A stretch of 64,000 nt of DNA from SSC4 sp964443225 (GTDB lineage: Bacteria > Chloroflexota > Anaerolineae > SSC4 > Amarolineaceae), in assembly GCA_964443225.1 (NCBI GenBank), contig CAYUCC010000007.1, forward strand, positions 1-64,000. Direction: 5' to 3'. The first letter of the stretch is position 1, and every line of letters begins with the position of its first letter. A program made the translations under genes and the position numbers. Positions 61,831-64,000 of the stretch are shown piece by piece. The notes below the pieces were generated by a model, which was not told the DNA's origin, searched no databases, and saw only the letters and a list, made by a program, of their open reading frames with translations.

Positions 61831-61859
61831 AGTATAGCACAGATCACACACCTTGTCAA
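61831..61859 (-). promoter_or_regulatory. Promoter of the MacB-like ABC operon
   Basis: Minus strand TTGACA (61854-61859), a 17-base spacer and TATACT (61831-61836), about 43 bases upstream of the ATG at 61788. Confidence 0.8.
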
Positions 61860-61929
61860 TAGTTAATTTATAGATTGTATAAGGTTTTTCAAAACTCTAA
61901 TCTGTCATTAAACATGCAACGGGCAACAA

Positions 61930-62084
61930 AACAGGGTCACCCCGGAGGGGCGAACGCCGTGCAGGCTGGCGCACGTCCGTCCGTACCAGGGTGACCCCAT
62001 AAATGATGGGTTAAACCTCAGCCGCCTGATCTGCGGTCAAGCCACAGCCAAGCAGCTGAGGTTAAGCTGCAGATCAGGCGGCTG
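61930..62084 (-). terminator. Paired hairpins after the DUF1269 gene
   Basis: Hairpin A: arms 62019-62034 and 62069-62084 are a perfect 16-bp inverted repeat overlapping the stop codon at 62074. Hairpin B: GGGTCACCC (61934-61942) pairs with GGGTGACCC (61989-61997), with an inner CGTGC/GCACG pair, and is followed on the minus strand by TGTTTTGTT. Hairpin B is the likely terminator. Confidence 0.6.
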
Positions 62085-62580
62085 CCGCTGGTGCCTCATC
62101 GGCGCCAAAGGCTTCGCGCAGTTTGGCCTCGGCCTCGACGGTCAACGAGGTCCGTAGAACGGTGGGATGATACTTCTCCAGGGCCGGGATCACCTTGTCG
62201 GCGGTGACCTTTTCGACCAGCAGGAACAGAGCCGAGTCGCCCGGCTGAATGGTGGCACCTACGTTCTTGATGAACTCGTCATCGATGCCATAGTCGGACA
62301 GTTTGCCACCAACGGCGCCGGCCATGGCACCGACTACCAGGCCAAGCCAGGGCGCAAAAAAGAGCAGACCGATCAGCATACCCCAGAAGGCACCACCCAG
62401 GGCACCCGCGCCAACCAGGCTGTTGGCCTGTTTGACTTTGACCTTACCGTCCTGACGACGAACGACGGTCGCCGCATCCGAGATGGTAATCAGCTGCTGC
62501 TTCTGCAGCAGGTCGATCTCGGCCAGCATGTCATGGGCACCGGTTTCACCCTTGAACGCAAACACATACATGTCACTCAT
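62074..62580 (-). CDS. DUF1269-family membrane protein
   Basis: 168 residues; GGAGG upstream of ATG 62580. It starts SDMYVFAFKGETGAHDMLAE and has GLITISDAATVV-like sequence, then a glycine-rich hydrophobic centre (GAGALGGAFWGMLIGLLFFA and LGLVVGAMAGAVGGKLSDYG) that probably inserts in or packs on the membrane as a hairpin. The last part reads GDSALFLLVEKVTADKVI and ends in an Ala/Glu tail. This matches DUF1269, a family of unknown function sometimes linked to stress. It has its own promoter and terminator. Confidence 0.85.
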   Translation of the reverse strand: MSDMYVFAFKGETGAHDMLAEIDLLQKQQLITISDAATVVRRQDGKVKVKQANSLVGAGALGGAFWGMLIGLLFFAPWLGLVVGAMAGAVGGKLSDYGIDDEFIKNVGATIQPGDSALFLLVEKVTADKVIPALEKYHPTVLRTSLTVEAEAKLREAFGADEAPAAAA

Positions 62581-62882
62581 AATAAGCCTCCGCAAAGTTA
62601 GCTACATAGAATTAGGGGGATCGAATCGACCGACCAGACGCCTGCGGCTGGCCGATCGACGCCAAACGGAGGGATTATACCACGCCGGGCAGGAAATCTG
62701 AAACCGGAGAGGTGCAGCGTCACCTCCCAGGGCCAGGTTCGTCGTGCAACCGACAATGGCAAAGCCCGTCCCGCAGATGTCGTCATCGGTGAAATCGGGC
62801 AGTACCGTCGCGCACGCCGTGGGCAGCCCGGCACAGATAATCCCAATTGGATAACGGTATGACGCGGTATCTCCGTGAGAAA
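62581..62882. other. Intergenic region with the DUF1269 promoter
   Basis: About 300 bases without a gene. On the minus strand TTTCAG (62698-62703), an 18-base spacer and TATAAT (62674-62679) form a likely promoter for the gene starting at 62580. Nothing else is evident between 62704 and the PlsC-like stop at 62883. Confidence 0.55.
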
Positions 62883-63791
62883 TCAGACCTGGGCAAATGC
62901 CAGGCTGCGCTGGGCATGGAGGACCAGGAGCTGTTGGGCGCGTTCGACGACGAGGCGGTTCAGGCTGTGGGCATAGTCGGACGCCGACAGATCACCCAGG
63001 GAGAGTGGTTGGCCGAAGGAAATACGCGGCACAAGCCCAAAGCGGTGCGGAAAAAACATCTGCTGCACCAGCTGGACAAAACCGGCCAGTTTTTGTTGTT
63101 CGAGTATCTCTTTACGCAGCCGGATGAACGGATAGTGCAGGCAGCTTGGCGCGATCACGCCGCTGACGATCGAGACCATGATTTTGGCTTCGGGGACCTT
63201 CCGTATGATCAAATCCAGGCTGGGAGACCACGCATCCAGTGCTTCGCGTGCGCCGGGCAGCAGGTCCGGGTCGGGCTCGATGCGCCCGCTGGGGAAAATT
63301 ATGAGCGCTTCCCCAGCACGCAGGCGGCGGATTATCGTGCGTAATGCCGACATCCGGCCGTACGGGTCCTGGTTGGCCACCAGGATCAAGTGCCGGCTGG
63401 TGGCTGGCAGGCTGCGTAGAAAGGGAAAACCGCTGGCCACGATGGTCAAATCACGGCGGGGGAGCTGGCTGGCGATGACAATGCCATCGAAGGTGCCGGG
63501 GTGGTTGGACACCAGGAGGAGCGGTCCTTCCTGCGGCACCTGTTCCACCCCATACGTGGTCACTCCCCGCACATAACGCGCCGTCATCCAGCGCATAGCG
63601 TCGCGCAAACCCTCTTCGGCCACGCGCCGGTCGAATTCGGTCGCCATGTCGACGAAGCGCTGCAGGGGGGGGCGTAACGGCGCCGCCAATACCTGGCGCA
63701 GCCAACCCGTGGTTGGCAGATTGACCGAACGAAACAAATCGTCGACGATATACCGCATCAAAACGCTGGCACTGGCAAACTGTTGACCCAT
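62883..63791 (-). CDS. PlsC-like 1-acylglycerol-3-phosphate acyltransferase family protein
   Basis: 302 residues from ATG 63791, which has AAGGAG 8 bases upstream; ATG 63809 has no RBS. Acyltransferase motif I VSNHPGTFDGIVIA (HxxxxD), motif II region NQDPYGRMSAL and motif III IIFPSGRIEPDP. There is no obvious N-terminal membrane helix. The family transfers acyl chains to lysophosphatidate or related acceptors. It is preceded by a strong promoter. The precise acceptor is uncertain because many PlsC-like proteins are not true PlsC. Confidence 0.82.
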   Translation of the reverse strand: MGQQFASASVLMRYIVDDLFRSVNLPTTGWLRQVLAAPLRPPLQRFVDMATEFDRRVAEEGLRDAMRWMTARYVRGVTTYGVEQVPQEGPLLLVSNHPGTFDGIVIASQLPRRDLTIVASGFPFLRSLPATSRHLILVANQDPYGRMSALRTIIRRLRAGEALIIFPSGRIEPDPDLLPGAREALDAWSPSLDLIIRKVPEAKIMVSIVSGVIAPSCLHYPFIRLRKEILEQQKLAGFVQLVQQMFFPHRFGLVPRISFGQPLSLGDLSASDYAHSLNRLVVERAQQLLVLHAQRSLAFAQV

Positions 63792-63839
63792 TCCTGCCAC
63801 TCCTTCCATCACAAAGATGCGGTTCGGCACGCAGGTTTG

Positions 63840-63867
63840 ATTATACACACTTCATTGGAATGGTCAA
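63840..63867 (-). promoter_or_regulatory. Promoter of the PlsC-like gene
   Basis: Minus strand TTGACC (63862-63867), a 16-base spacer and TATAAT (63840-63845), about 50 bases before the ATG at 63791. Confidence 0.8.
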
Positions 63868-63916
63868 CAGACAAAGTCAGAACCTCACAGGCCCCCTAAA
63901 AACCCATGAGGTTCCC

Positions 63917-63943
63917 CCAATCCAAAATCCAAAATCCAAAATC
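63917..63943. repeat. (CAAAATC)n heptanucleotide repeat tract
   Basis: Three perfect 7-base units after CCAAT, starting four bases past the lexA stop codon when read on the minus strand. Confidence 0.8.
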
Positions 63944-63946
63944 GCC

Positions 63947-64000
63947 TCACCCTAATCGGCGAATGATCGCGATCACCTTACCATGAATCTGCACCTGATC
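63947..64000 (-). CDS. lexA: LexA repressor, C-terminal end (partial)
   Basis: Only the last 17 codons are in the window: DQVQIHGKVIAIIRRLG and a TGA stop at 63947-63949. The pattern V-x-G-K-V-(I/V)-A-(I/V)-I-R-R-L is the usual C-terminus of LexA, where the last strand of the peptidase domain ends. The rest of the gene lies to the right. Another S24-family protein is possible, but the match to the LexA end is good. Confidence 0.7.
   Translation of the reverse strand, partial: DQVQIHGKVIAIIRRLG

Overview
The window reads as a chromosomal segment of a GC-rich member of the Chloroflexota, probably Anaerolineae- or Caldilineae-like. This is an inference from gene content: SpoVS, RNase Y and RicT in one block, a T-box in front of thrS, YesM/YesN-type sugar regulation, a clade II (Sec-type) nitrous oxide reductase cluster, and sigma-70 promoters of the TTGACA/TATAAT kind. 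No 16S gene is present to test it.

Left part (1-7.5 kb): an accessory array of four intact secreted paralogues plus one frameshifted remnant. Each has a signal peptide, one dockerin-like EF-hand, a run of short SAG-type repeats that look like a parallel beta-helix, and a conserved C-terminal domain ending in V-(N/D)-(P/V)-Q. A 75-residue protein of unknown function occurs twice in near-identical direct repeats, each time convergent with one of the paralogues. The region has been segmentally duplicated and inverted.

7.5-20.6 kb: a pentose module on the plus strand. It holds a YesN-type response regulator, a YesM-type histidine kinase, a sugar-binding lipoprotein translationally coupled to the kinase, a second paralogous binding protein, a double-domain ABC ATPase, two permeases, an FGGY kinase, an AraD-type epimerase and L-arabinose isomerase, closed by a strong terminator. 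Together they import and convert L-arabinose (or a related pentose or furanose) to D-xylulose 5-phosphate. A prohibitin-like SPFH protein and an overlapping MazF-type toxin-antitoxin pair follow.

22.8-37.7 kb: housekeeping genes, mostly on the minus strand. They are a SpoU-type rRNA methyltransferase, rplT, rpmI, infC (probable AUU start), thrS behind a T-box, tRNA-Val(GAC), glyA, divergent holB-ricT, spoVS, rny, recX, recA, sigA and a methyltransferase with a zinc ribbon.

37.9-51 kb, plus strand: a three-gene cluster for two large cytosolic-looking proteins that combine a clan-A glycosidase-like barrel with PGRP/amidase domains, two of the three amidase domains having lost zinc ligands. Then comes a nitrous oxide reduction operon: ferredoxin, nosZ, nosB-like, nosD, nosF, nosY, nosL, cytochrome c.

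51-64 kb: mixed genes on both strands. These are an RDD membrane protein with a partner made of 22-residue helical repeats, an AmrS-like radical SAM enzyme, a lipoprotein of four META domains, small membrane proteins, an SRPBCC protein, an overlapping App1/membrane protein/HD-hydrolase operon, a MacB-like ABC exporter, a DUF1269 protein, a PlsC-like acyltransferase and the 3' end of lexA at the right edge. Tracts of a 7-base repeat (GATTTTG)n mark several intergenic regions here.
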